DNA from: an uncultured Bacteroidota bacterium
GTDB lineage: Bacteria > Bacteroidota > Bacteroidia > Chitinophagales > Chitinophagaceae
Reading direction: 5' to 3'
NCBI GenBank assembly: GCA_946479055.1
Contig: CAMLEX010000018.1
Span: forward strand, 1-16,243
DNA: 16,243 nucleotides
Of the stretch, positions 1 through 5,984 are shown piece by piece (the first letter of the stretch is position 1; every line of letters begins with the position of its first letter). A program made the translations under genes and the position numbers. Below the pieces are notes generated by a model that saw nothing but the letters and a program-made list of their open reading frames with translations, made no database searches and had not been told where the DNA came from.

Positions 1-2150
1 TGGACAAGAGAAGTGAGTCCATGTCTTTCACTGTACTCCAAAATAATCTCCAGGAATTGCTGACCATAGCTTTCAATCTTTGCCTTTCCAAAACCACTGA
101 TCTTTTCCAGCTCATTCAATGTTTGGGGTAGATATTGGGCCATTTCGTCCAATGTTTTACTTGTTACAACAAAGTAAACCGGCAGATCTTTTTTTGCACA
201 GATGCTATCTCTTAGTTTCCGCAATTGCTGATGCAATACAGGATGTGGACTTTCTGTTCGTTGTTGCAAAGAAGCAGTAGCATAGGAATTAATATTAAAA
301 ACAGGTAAAACAAACTGTTTCTTGCGTTGCTGATAGGTTTCGAGATCAAACCCATTATCGAACCCCTGCAATAGATATTTTTTTACTGCAAGCTGTGCAA
401 AAATTTCTTTAAGACTATCATTGTATTCCTTGGCGTGAAGCCGGCTATCTGTAATTGCCGGGGATCTTTGCAAATAACTGACGCTATCCTCCAGTTTTGA
501 TTTGAAAAAAACTGCAGCCGCTTTTATTCTTTCCCGTATCTGCTCTTCATCAGATGCCTGCGAAAATAAATTTCTTAACTGGGCCTGAAATTTTAATGCC
601 ACTTCCTGCATATCTCCGATAACCTGTTGCAACTGCACTGCCCATTCTATTGTTTCACCATTAAAAGATGAGTGGTGTTCCTTTAAATAAGCGTTTAACT
701 CTTTGCAGTTTTCAAGTGCCAATGCAAGATCAAAAACTGTCAGAAGCAGAGATAACTGGTAATTTCTTTTTGCTGCGTTTAATTCGTTTTGCAGATGAGC
801 AGAAGAAGACCGGCTTTGCGAAAAGGCAACAATCCTATTGTCGCTATACAGGCTTGATGAGCGAACCTTACTTTGCAGGACCATGCCACCCAAACTGGTG
901 CAACGGCTTAAAGCAACATACACCTGGCCCGGAGCAAAGGCTTCCCCGGCATCAATGACCGCTTTTTCAAAAGTCAGTCCCTGGCTTTTATGAATAGTAA
1001 TAGCCCATGCTAAACGTAAGGGAAATTGGGTGAAAGAACCCAGCACATCTTCTTCCAATTGACGGGTGGTTTTATTAACCGAATACCGAATGTTTTCCCA
1101 GGTTTCTTTTTTTACTTCAATTTCATCGGCTTCACCTTTGCAAACCACAAAAATTTTATCCTCTTCTATTCGGGTTACAGTTCCTATTTTACCATTGAAG
1201 TACCGTCTGACTTTTTCAAGATCATTTTTAATGAACATGACCTGGGCGCCGGTTTTCAACATTAGTTGTTGATCTGCCGGGTATGCTTTTTCAGAAAAGT
1301 CGCCCTCGATCTTTGCATTAAAGGCGTAAGTTTTATCATTTATCTTTTGTAGCTCTTCTGTATTGGTTGCATCCGCCTTCCTATTATGAGTGGTGAGAAT
1401 AATATATCCGTCATCTTTGGAACGCCGGAAAGCAGGCTGAAACCGGCTATCCAAAATTTCTATTCCATTCTCATCAACTTCATTATTTCTTACCTGGTTT
1501 AACAAATTAATAAATCGCTCCTCACTTTGCCGGTAAATCTTAGTGAATTCAATGTATACAGGCGGTTCCTCTAAAATAACTTTACTGTCAAAGAAATAAG
1601 GACTGTTATAGAATTCCGATAAAATCCGCCATTCCTGTTCAGGTACTACGGGTGGTAACTGGAACATATCGCCTATAAATAATACCTGTACTCCACCAAA
1701 CCGTTCAGATCTTCGTTGGCGAATATGCCGCATAACAGTATCTATAGCATCCAATGTATCACACCTCACCATACTGATCTCATCAATCACCAATAACTCC
1801 AATTCCTGAATTACTTTTTTCTTCTCACCTGTTAGGCGGAGGCGGCTTAACAAGCTATGCTTATCCGCTATGTCATTGTTAGAATTAAATCCTTTGGATT
1901 CCGGAACGAAGGGCGAAAAAGGCAATTGGAAAAAAGAATGAATAGTAACCCCGCCAGCGTTGATAGCAGCTACACCTGTTGGCGCCACTATTGCCATTTG
2001 CTTGGGAGAATTATCCCGTATATATTTTAAAAAAGTTGTTTTACCTGTACCAGCTTTACCTGTCAGAAAAATATTTCGTGAACTTTGGTTGACAAGGTCC
2101 ACTGCAATATTAAAAATCTCATTTGATGTATCGGGAGTTATAATTGCCAC
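1..2150 (-). CDS. PIF1-like ATP-dependent DNA helicase with C-terminal HRDC domain (partial)
   Basis: The minus-strand frame is open from a GTG at 2150-2148 to the left edge, giving about 716 codons without the C-terminus. In-frame TAA at 2156-2154 lies just upstream, and the first internal ATG falls after Walker A, so GTG is the likely start. Walker A GKAGTGKTT is at about residues 31-39, followed by APTGVAA, a Walker B VIDEISM, and a GDMFQLPPV segment. Further on, a UvrD_C_2-type motif (AITIHKSQGLTFEKAV, then VALSRC) completes a superfamily 1B PIF1/RecD-like helicase core. The last visible residues (DLPVYFVVTSKTLDEMAQYL, then ELEKISGFGKAKIESYG) are an HRDC domain. The role is inferred to be unwinding of DNA forks, R-loops or structured DNA. 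Relatives in Bacteroidota often end with a helix-turn-helix after HRDC, which would lie outside the window. Family assignment is firm; the substrate is not known. Confidence 0.9.
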   Translation of the reverse strand, partial: MAIITPDTSNEIFNIAVDLVNQSSRNIFLTGKAGTGKTTFLKYIRDNSPKQMAIVAPTGVAAINAGGVTIHSFFQLPFSPFVPESKGFNSNNDIADKHSLLSRLRLTGEKKKVIQELELLVIDEISMVRCDTLDAIDTVMRHIRQRRSERFGGVQVLFIGDMFQLPPVVPEQEWRILSEFYNSPYFFDSKVILEEPPVYIEFTKIYRQSEERFINLLNQVRNNEVDENGIEILDSRFQPAFRRSKDDGYIILTTHNRKADATNTEELQKINDKTYAFNAKIEGDFSEKAYPADQQLMLKTGAQVMFIKNDLEKVRRYFNGKIGTVTRIEEDKIFVVCKGEADEIEVKKETWENIRYSVNKTTRQLEEDVLGSFTQFPLRLAWAITIHKSQGLTFEKAVIDAGEAFAPGQVYVALSRCTSLGGMVLQSKVRSSSLYSDNRIVAFSQSRSSSAHLQNELNAAKRNYQLSLLLTVFDLALALENCKELNAYLKEHHSSFNGETIEWAVQLQQVIGDMQEVALKFQAQLRNLFSQASDEEQIRERIKAAAVFFKSKLEDSVSYLQRSPAITDSRLHAKEYNDSLKEIFAQLAVKKYLLQGFDNGFDLETYQQRKKQFVLPVFNINSYATASLQQRTESPHPVLHQQLRKLRDSICAKKDLPVYFVVTSKTLDEMAQYLPQTLNELEKISGFGKAKIESYGQQFLEIILEYSERHGLTSLV

Positions 2151-2165
2151 CGTTTATTTTATTTA

Positions 2166-2194
2166 GCCACAGATGAACGCAGATAAACACAGAT
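2166..2194. repeat. Left arm of 29-bp perfect inverted repeat flanking the GxxExxY gene
   Basis: This stretch begins GCCACAGATGAACGC and ends AAACACAGAT. It is the exact reverse complement of 2666-2694, over 29 of 29 bases. The two arms bracket the frameshifted GxxExxY gene, making a unit of 529 bp. No target-site duplication is visible just outside the arms. Confidence 0.9.
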
Positions 2195-2210
2195 TTACCT
2201 GTCGATAAAT

Positions 2211-2602
2211 TTACTGCATTACATTGTTTAATATTAGCCGTTTGTATTCCAATTTCCTTTTACCAAAATTAACAATCAACCCAACACCATTTCCGGAAAC
2301 CCGGAGATAGTTTAATATTTGTGCTACATGATCTTCAGTAATTCCTTTGTCGCAGGATTTTACTTCAACAATTACCTGGCCATGGCAGGTAAAGTCAGCA
2401 AAGAACTTATGCTTAAGTTTTTTCCTTTATACATTATTGACAACTCATCTTCTCTTTGGTAGAAAAACTTATTGTCAATAAACTCTGTTTCCATTGCATC
2501 TTTATAAATAACTTCTGAAAAACCAAATCCAAGCGTCCGTTGCACTTCCATGCAAACACCAATTATTTCATACGTTTCGTTTTTAAGCGGAAAGTTGTCC
2601 AT
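2211..2602 (-). pseudogene. GxxExxY family protein (PD-(D/E)XK nuclease fold), frameshifted
   Basis: From ATG 2602 the frame reads MDNFPLKNETYEIIGVCMEV and carries the name-giving motif G-F-S-E-V-I-Y at residues 27-33. It then stops early (76 aa, ending at 2372). The conserved second half lies in the -1 frame: KHKFFADFTCHGQVIVEVKS, with the D and E-x-K expected of a PD-(D/E)XK active site. It ends KRLILNNVMQ and stops at 2213-2211. Joining the frames gives about 130 aa, the usual size of this family. The switch is at a run of six A on the coding strand (2423-2418), followed by C. The zero frame reads gga aaa aac, so the site is also a canonical A_AAA_AAC slippery heptamer. A one-base deletion in a homopolymer is the simplest explanation; programmed -1 frameshifting or a base-calling error are alternatives. 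Perfect 29-bp inverted repeats surround the gene. Cellular function of the family is not established. Confidence 0.85.
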
Positions 2603-2633
2603 AATTTATAGTGCATTTATTATAAAAAGAAAA

Positions 2634-2694
2634 GCCACAGATAAACACTCAATTCACAAATTCGTATCTGTGTTTATCTGCGTTCATCTGTGGC
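2634..2694. repeat. Right inverted-repeat arm plus a partial opposing copy (hairpin)
   Basis: 2666-2694 is the perfect reverse complement of 2166-2194. Directly to its left, 2634-2648 (GCCACAGATAAACAC) is a shortened copy in the opposite orientation lacking about ten internal bases. The two together can form a hairpin of about 60 nt between ssb and the GxxExxY gene. It could act as a terminator for ssb, but no T-tract is seen, so that is only a possibility. Confidence 0.8.
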
Positions 2695-2702
2695 CAGAAT
2701 TC

Positions 2703-3050
2703 CTATGCTTCCGTAGGCTTAGCTCCAAGCATCAGCAATTCACTCACCTGCACTTCGGTGATATATTTTTTATTCCCGTCTTTGTCGCTATAACTGCGAT
2801 TGACAAGCTTACCTTCGATGGCGACTTCTTTTCCTTTATCAAGATATTTTTCTGCAATTTCAGCTACTTTACCCCATGCCACTACCCGGTGCCATTGGGT
2901 CTCAGTTACTTTCTCGCCTTTGGCGTTTCGATAGCTTTCGCTGGTAGCAATATTAAAAGTCGCCAGCTTCTTACCACTTTCCATTTCTTTTACTTCAGGT
3001 TTACCACCCAGGTTGCCAATTAATTGAACTTTGTTTTTTAATGCGTACAT
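2703..3050 (-). CDS. ssb: Single-stranded DNA-binding protein, short form without acidic tail
   Basis: The 115-aa product has the OB-fold sequence of bacterial SSB: MYALKNKVQLIGNLGGKPEV at the N-terminus, then LATFNIATSESY, a TQWHRVVAWGKVAEIAEKYL segment and GKLVNRSYSDKDGNKKYITE. It should coat single-stranded DNA during replication and repair. It ends at GAKPTEA and has neither the glycine/proline-rich linker nor the acidic DDDIPF-like tip that canonical SSBs use to recruit RecQ, exonuclease I, PriA and others. That length matches the short second SSB seen in many Bacteroidota. Whether this is the main or an accessory SSB cannot be told from the window. The start ATG is well placed with respect to the family N-terminus. 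Confidence 0.93.
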   Translation of the reverse strand: MYALKNKVQLIGNLGGKPEVKEMESGKKLATFNIATSESYRNAKGEKVTETQWHRVVAWGKVAEIAEKYLDKGKEVAIEGKLVNRSYSDKDGNKKYITEVQVSELLMLGAKPTEA

Positions 3051-3211
3051 AACTTTAAGTTTTGTGCCCCGATTGAACGGAACGATTTTTTAAATTTTAT
3101 TATCTCAGTCAACCGAACGGCGCCATCCGATTGACCAAACAAAGATGTGACTGCGAAAAAGCCAGAATCGGTTTTTAACCGTTTACTCCCGAAACCAAAC
3201 GTGTAAAAACG
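3051..3211. other. Divergent intergenic region between ssb and the zinc-finger gene
   Basis: This short gap should hold the ssb promoter on the minus strand. I see no convincing TAnnTTTG element for that direction. The plus-strand candidate promoter is listed separately. No RNA gene or repeat is recognised here. Confidence 0.5.
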
Positions 3212-3240
3212 TTTGCACACGGATATATTTTTGTATCTTG
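3212..3240 (+). promoter_or_regulatory. Candidate Bacteroidota-type promoter for the zinc-finger gene
   Basis: TTTG at 3212-3215 is followed after 18 nt by TATCTTG at 3234-3240. This approximates the Bacteroidota pattern of TTTG, about 19 nt, then TAnnTTTG, with one T missing. Transcription would begin about 10-15 nt before the ATG at 3260. A perfect TAttTTTG also occurs at 3226-3233, but its spacing to a -33 TTTG is too short. Confidence 0.35.
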
Positions 3241-3259
3241 CTTGACTCAAACCTTTACT

Positions 3260-3640
3260 ATGAGTGGCTTTCCTGAAACCAAATCTTGTCTCGCCTGCGG
3301 CAAACAATTGAAAGGCAGAATTGATAAAAAGTTCTGCGATGATTATTGCCGCAATAATTATAACAACCAGCAAAAAGCAAAAGGAAGCTATAGCAGCTAT
3401 GTAAGAAACATCAATAATACGCTGCTAAAAAACAGGAAGATTCTTGAAGGCATTTTACCAGATGGGGAAGAAACAGCAAAGGCTAACAAAGAAAAACTTC
3501 AGCGCCTGGGATTCCAGTTCAAATACATCACACATACTTATGTTACCAAGACCAGTAAAACTTACTTCTATTGTTATGACTATGGCTATCTACCCCTGGA
3601 CAACGATTGGTTCCTGGTTGTAAAACGTAAAGAGGAATAA
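3260..3640 (+). CDS. Small zinc-finger protein of unknown function
   Basis: ATG 3260 gives a 126-aa protein. A TTG 18 nt upstream (3242) could also start it, but it sits almost on the predicted promoter, so ATG is preferred. The N-terminus has C-L-A-C-G-K at residues 10-15 and F-C-D-D-Y-C about 17 residues later. This is a four-cysteine treble-clef or zinc-ribbon pattern (CxxC...CxxxC), followed by RNNYNNQQ. The middle is a lysine-rich helix. The end is aromatic (YITHTYVTKTSKTYFYCYDYGYL, then NDWFLVVKRKEE) and probably forms a small beta sheet. The family is a conserved Bacteroidota hypothetical; nucleic-acid binding is a guess from the zinc finger. It is transcribed away from ssb and stands alone ahead of the interrupted PfpI-type gene. 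Confidence 0.8.
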   Translation: MSGFPETKSCLACGKQLKGRIDKKFCDDYCRNNYNNQQKAKGSYSSYVRNINNTLLKNRKILEGILPDGEETAKANKEKLQRLGFQFKYITHTYVTKTSKTYFYCYDYGYLPLDNDWFLVVKRKEE

Positions 3641-3803
3641 AGCTCTACTATTTGCCTTCTTTATTGGGGTCTGGTTTTTGTGCCTGTTGTGGCATAAACT
3701 AAATTATTCATCCTTTAAAAGAATTTTATGGCAAAGCTTACAGGAAAAACCGTTGCCATCCTCACAGAGAATGGTTTCGAAGAGGTTGAATTAACAAGCC
3801 CCA

Positions 3804-3806
3804 AAA
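3804..3806. repeat. Target-site duplication AAA of the IS (second copy 5240-5242)
   Basis: AAA flanks both IS ends. Four A precede the left end and five lie at the right junction, one of them (5239) assigned to the IS end. With a 3-bp duplication the ancestral CCC AAA AAG GCG frame of the split gene is restored. A 4-bp AAAA duplication with the IS ending at 5238 fits equally well, because the site is a homopolymer. Confidence 0.7.
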
Positions 3807-3831
3807 TGCACTGCCCCCAAAAAGTTAGACA
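3807..3831 (+). repeat. IS left terminal inverted repeat
   Basis: It reads TGCACTGCCCCCAAAAAGTT and then AGACA, and matches the inverted right end at 19 of 25 bases. Its C-run (CCCCCAA, 3814-3820) can pair with TTGGGGG at 3836-3842, forming a 7-bp hairpin just before the orfA start. Confidence 0.88.
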
Positions 3832-3849
3832 CTAATTGGGGGTATTTTT

Positions 3850-4371
3850 ATGTATAAAAGAAACAAGTATAGTTATGAATTTAGGCTTCAATGCGTAAAA
3901 GCTGTATTAAAAGGAAAACGCTCTACCAAAGAAGTAGCAAGAGAGAAAGGATTTGAAGAATCTAATCTTCGGCTATGGGTGGGTTTTTATGACAGGTATG
4001 GTAAATCAGGGTTAAAGCCCAGAGATAAACAGCATTATGATGCAGCCTTTAAACGACAGGTTTTAGAAATCATAGATAAGGAACTTTTATCTTTACGTTC
4101 AGCCTGTGTTCGATTTAATATACCGAGTGAATCGGTTATCATAAGCTGGCGAAGGGCTTATGAATTAAAGGGGCAATTGGGCTTGATTCCTCAACGAAAA
4201 GGAAGACCTCCAAAGATGAAGCCACCGATAAAACGAAAACCGAGAAAATCAACAAAACCCTTAACAAGGGAAGAAGAGCTGTTAAGGGAGAATGAGTATC
4301 TAAGAGCAGAAAATGAACTGCTAAAAAAGCTTCAAGCCTTAGCTCAAACGAACAAAAAGCAAAAGCCATAA
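3850..4371 (+). CDS. IS3-family transposase OrfA
   Basis: The 173-aa protein has two helix-turn-helix domains, at about residues 8-50 (YSYEFRLQCVKAVLKGKRST) and 65-103 (AAFKRQVLEIIDKELLSLRS). A basic linker follows, then a leucine-zipper coiled coil (EEELLRENEYLRAENELLKK, about 141-160). In IS3-family elements OrfA binds the terminal repeats, and its zipper is shared with the OrfAB fusion so that the two multimerise. The zero-frame codons CTA AAA AAG at residues 158-160 contain the slippery heptamer that directs part of the ribosomes into orfB. The stop codon overlaps the orfB ATG by one base (TAATG). The start ATG lies 19 nt after the left terminal repeat, so an IS-internal promoter must overlap the IS end or be external. 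Confidence 0.95.
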   Translation: MYKRNKYSYEFRLQCVKAVLKGKRSTKEVAREKGFEESNLRLWVGFYDRYGKSGLKPRDKQHYDAAFKRQVLEIIDKELLSLRSACVRFNIPSESVIISWRRAYELKGQLGLIPQRKGRPPKMKPPIKRKPRKSTKPLTREEELLRENEYLRAENELLKKLQALAQTNKKQKP

Positions 4372-4383
4372 TGGAGCTAAGGC
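4323..4383 (+). promoter_or_regulatory. Programmed -1 frameshift signal joining orfA and orfB
   Basis: A_AAA_AAG at 4323-4329 is in the correct zero frame (CTA AAA AAG). After a 6-nt spacer, GCCTTAGCTC (4336-4345) pairs perfectly with GAGCTAAGGC (4374-4383). Slipping back one base continues through GCT TCA AGC without a stop and enters orfB at 4371. The OrfAB fusion would be 451 aa. A weak 5-bp loop-downstream pairing (AGCCA in the loop with TGGCT at 4396-4400) could make a pseudoknot. The 3' arm sits one base after the orfB ATG, so the stem could also limit independent orfB initiation. Confidence 0.9.
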
Positions 4384-5204
4384 ATAAATATGATTTGGCT
4401 GTACTGCTTAGCTGCCTGAAAATGGCAAGGAGCAGTTTTTACTACTATGCGAAGCAATGCGGTATTGCTGATAAATATCTTGAAGCCAAAGCGGCGATTC
4501 AAAACCTTTATCACAAACATAAAGGCCGGTTAGGATACAGGCGTATCACCCTGTTACTGCATCAGCATGGGCAAATCATCAATCACAAAACGGTTTTACG
4601 ATTGATGCAAATTTTAAAACTAAAGAGTATAATCAGGGTAAAGAAATACAGATCCTACAAAGGAGAACAAGGTAAAATAGCCCCTAATCTTTTGAACAGG
4701 GTTTTTAAAGCAGAAAAACCCAACCAAAAATGGGCAACTGATATAACCGAGTTCCACGTGTCAGGAAAAAAATTGTATTTATCGCCTGTTATCGATTTAT
4801 ACAACCAGGAGATTGTGAGTTATGAGCTTTCTGAAAGCCCCAGCTTTAAGAGTGTGATGACTATGCTGGACAAGGCTTTTAAAAAAGTAAACAACCCACA
4901 ATCATTGCTGCTCCATTCCGACCAGGGCTGGCAATATCAAATGAAGCAATATCAACATCTGCTACAAGAGAAAGGAATAGCACAAAGCATGTCCAGAAAA
5001 GGAAATTGCTTGGACAATGCAGTAGTAGAAAACTTCTTTGGAATCGTAAAATCAGAATTGTTTTATTTGAAAAAATATGATTCTATATTTCAATTGAAAA
5101 AAGAAATAAAGGATTATATAACCTATTACAACAACGATAGAATAAAGCTCAATCTAAATGGAATGAGCCCGATACAATATCGGGCTCATCATTATCGAAA
5201 TTAA
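4371..5204 (+). CDS. IS3-family transposase OrfB (DDE catalytic subunit)
   Basis: Read from ATG 4371 it is 277 aa. HTH_21 lies at about residues 40-95 (KHKGRLGYRRITLLLHQHGQ). The rve integrase core follows, with catalytic D124 (WATDITEF), D184 (LHSDQGWQYQ) and E220 (NAVVENFFGIVKSE). The D184-E220 spacing of 35 residues is the DD(35)E pattern of the family. It ends with the usual YNNDRIKLNLNGMSPIQYR. The protein catalyses figure-of-eight and circle formation and strand transfer, normally as the OrfAB frameshift fusion. The ATG may also be used through TAATG coupling with the orfA stop. All key residues are intact. Confidence 0.97.
   Translation: MELRHKYDLAVLLSCLKMARSSFYYYAKQCGIADKYLEAKAAIQNLYHKHKGRLGYRRITLLLHQHGQIINHKTVLRLMQILKLKSIIRVKKYRSYKGEQGKIAPNLLNRVFKAEKPNQKWATDITEFHVSGKKLYLSPVIDLYNQEIVSYELSESPSFKSVMTMLDKAFKKVNNPQSLLLHSDQGWQYQMKQYQHLLQEKGIAQSMSRKGNCLDNAVVENFFGIVKSELFYLKKYDSIFQLKKEIKDYITYYNNDRIKLNLNGMSPIQYRAHHYRN
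5163..5189. other. 12-bp perfect hairpin inside the 3' end of orfB
   Basis: ATGAGCCCGATA (5163-5174) and TATCGGGCTCAT (5178-5189) form a perfect 12-bp stem with loop CAA. It lies in the last codons of orfB, encoding MSPIQYRAHH, just inside the right end of the IS. It may stabilise the mRNA 3' end or slow transcription leaving the element; the function is not known. Confidence 0.75.
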
Positions 5205-5214
5205 TCTTTTAATT

Positions 5215-5239
5215 TGTCTAAACTTTTGGGTTCAGTCTA
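5215..5239 (-). repeat. IS right terminal inverted repeat
   Basis: It ends in TTTTGGGTTCAGTCTA and matches the inverted left end at 19 of 25 positions. The terminal dinucleotide reads TA instead of the family's usual CA, so the exact last base is uncertain by one position. Confidence 0.85.
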
Positions 5240-5747
5240 AAAAGGCGTTGGAAGAAGCTGGCGCCACCGTTCATATAGTCTCACCACAAAAGGACAGGGT
5301 AAAAGGCTGGGATCATGATCATTGGAGTATTGAAATGCCTGTAGATGTGGTATTAGATAAAGCAAAGTTTGATGATTATGATGGGCTGGTTATCCCGGGT
5401 GGTGTTATCAATCCTGATAAGATGCGGGCCAATAAAGCTTGTGTGGATTTTGCGCAACAATTTTTAGAATCCGGCAACCCCCTGGCCGCCATTTGTCATG
5501 GACCACAACTCCTGATTGAAACAGGATTACTGGAAGGAAGAGAAATGACCTCTTATCCTTCCATAAAAACAGATCTCATCAATGCGGGAGCAAATTGGCA
5601 TGATAAAGAGGTGATTGTTGATAACGGGCTTGTTACCAGTCGCAGCCCTAAAGATCTGGACGCCTTTAATCAAAAAATGATTGAAGAAGTAGCCGAAGGT
5701 GTTCATGCGCCTATTCCTTCACATTAATCAAAATCAATTTCCTGATG

Positions 5748-5780
5748 ACAAAAACCTGCGTTTGCAGGTTTTTGTTTTTG
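5748..5780 (+). terminator. Intrinsic terminator after the PfpI-type gene
   Basis: ACAAAAACCTGC (5748-5759) pairs perfectly with GCAGGTTTTTGT (5764-5775) across loop GTTT. The stem is 12 bp and runs into further T residues. It ends the plus-strand transcript of the disrupted gene, and because of the A-rich left arm it may also work on the minus strand. Confidence 0.85.
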
Positions 5781-5800
5781 AGATAGAGATCATTAAACAA

Positions 5801-5828
5801 AAAACCCCAACATTGCTGCTGAGGTTTT
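5801..5828 (-). terminator. Intrinsic terminator for tRNA-Phe
   Basis: On the minus strand AAAACCTCA pairs with TGGGGTTTT, with one G-T wobble, and is followed by more T residues. It lies 6 nt past the tRNA 3' end and converges with the terminator of the PfpI-type gene. Confidence 0.7.
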
Positions 5829-5834
5829 AAAGCG

Positions 5835-5907
5835 TGGTGTGGGGCGGGATCGAACCGCCGACACAAGGATTTTCAGTCCTTTGCTCTACCGACTGAGCTA
5901 CCGCACC
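5835..5907 (-). tRNA. tRNA-Phe (anticodon GAA)
   Basis: The 73-nt cloverleaf reads acceptor GGTGCGG, D-stem GCTC/GAGC, anticodon stem AAGGA/TCCTT with loop CTGAAAA (anticodon GAA), variable loop GTGTC, T-stem GGCGG/CCGCC with loop TTCGATC, and acceptor 3' strand CCACACC plus discriminator A. CCA is not encoded. The acceptor stem has one mismatch, C5 opposite A68; the other six pairs are Watson-Crick. A terminator follows directly. Confidence 0.96.
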
Positions 5908-5984
5908 ATCCTTCCCTTTCGGGGCTGCAAATATAGATGGAATTCACAAAAAATCCACAAATACTGCCAATAAAGTTTTCCCGC

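Larger units (their letters stand above)
3807..5239 (+). mobile_element. Complete IS3-family insertion sequence, IS150-like
   Basis: The element is about 1433 bp and has imperfect 25-bp terminal inverted repeats matching at 19 of 25 positions (TGCACTGCCCCC at left; TAGACTGAACCC at right read inward). It carries orfA, and orfB in the -1 frame. A slippery heptamer and stem lie between them, and a 3-bp duplication surrounds it. All of these are hallmarks of the IS3 family; the left-end sequence and two-HTH orfA point to the IS150 subgroup. Both frames are open and the DDE residues are present, so it should be active. It transcribes in the same direction as the gene it splits. Confidence 0.95.
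3728..5727 (+). pseudogene. DJ-1/PfpI family protein, disrupted by an IS3-family insertion
   Basis: The 5' part (3728-3806) encodes MAKLTGKTVAILTENGFEEV, including the conserved Glu after the first strand. The frame resumes at 5243 as KALEEAGATVHIVSPQKDRV and runs to TAA at 5725-5727. The nucleophile elbow AAICHGPQLL carries the catalytic Cys and the adjacent His, and VIPGG precedes it. Joining 3728-3806 to 5243-5727 gives one open frame of 187 aa, matching stress-related PfpI/YfkM/YhbO-type proteins. Members are reported as deglycase-, protease- or glyoxalase-like; the activity here is unknown. The insertion leaves a 34-residue peptide (26 native residues, then IS-encoded codons) ending at TAA 3833-3835, and the 159-codon remainder has only a TTG as nearby start. 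The frame shows no further damage, so the insertion looks recent. Confidence 0.93.

Noticed and set aside
668..2166. Plus-strand open frames across the left 2 kb
   Set aside because: They lie opposite the continuous PIF1-like helicase frame, whose motifs run in order over the whole region.
2634..2694. Rho-independent terminator for ssb
   Set aside because: The hairpin is long, but a T-tract is missing and the sequence belongs to the repeat pair around the GxxExxY gene.
3671..3727. Promoter for the PfpI-type gene
   Set aside because: Only a TTTG with a two-mismatch -7 candidate (TAAATTAT) was found; too weak to list as a feature.
5248..5727. Stand-alone gene starting at TTG 5248
   Set aside because: It is the 3' part of the IS-split PfpI-type gene; the N-terminal strand and conserved Glu are on the other side of the insertion.
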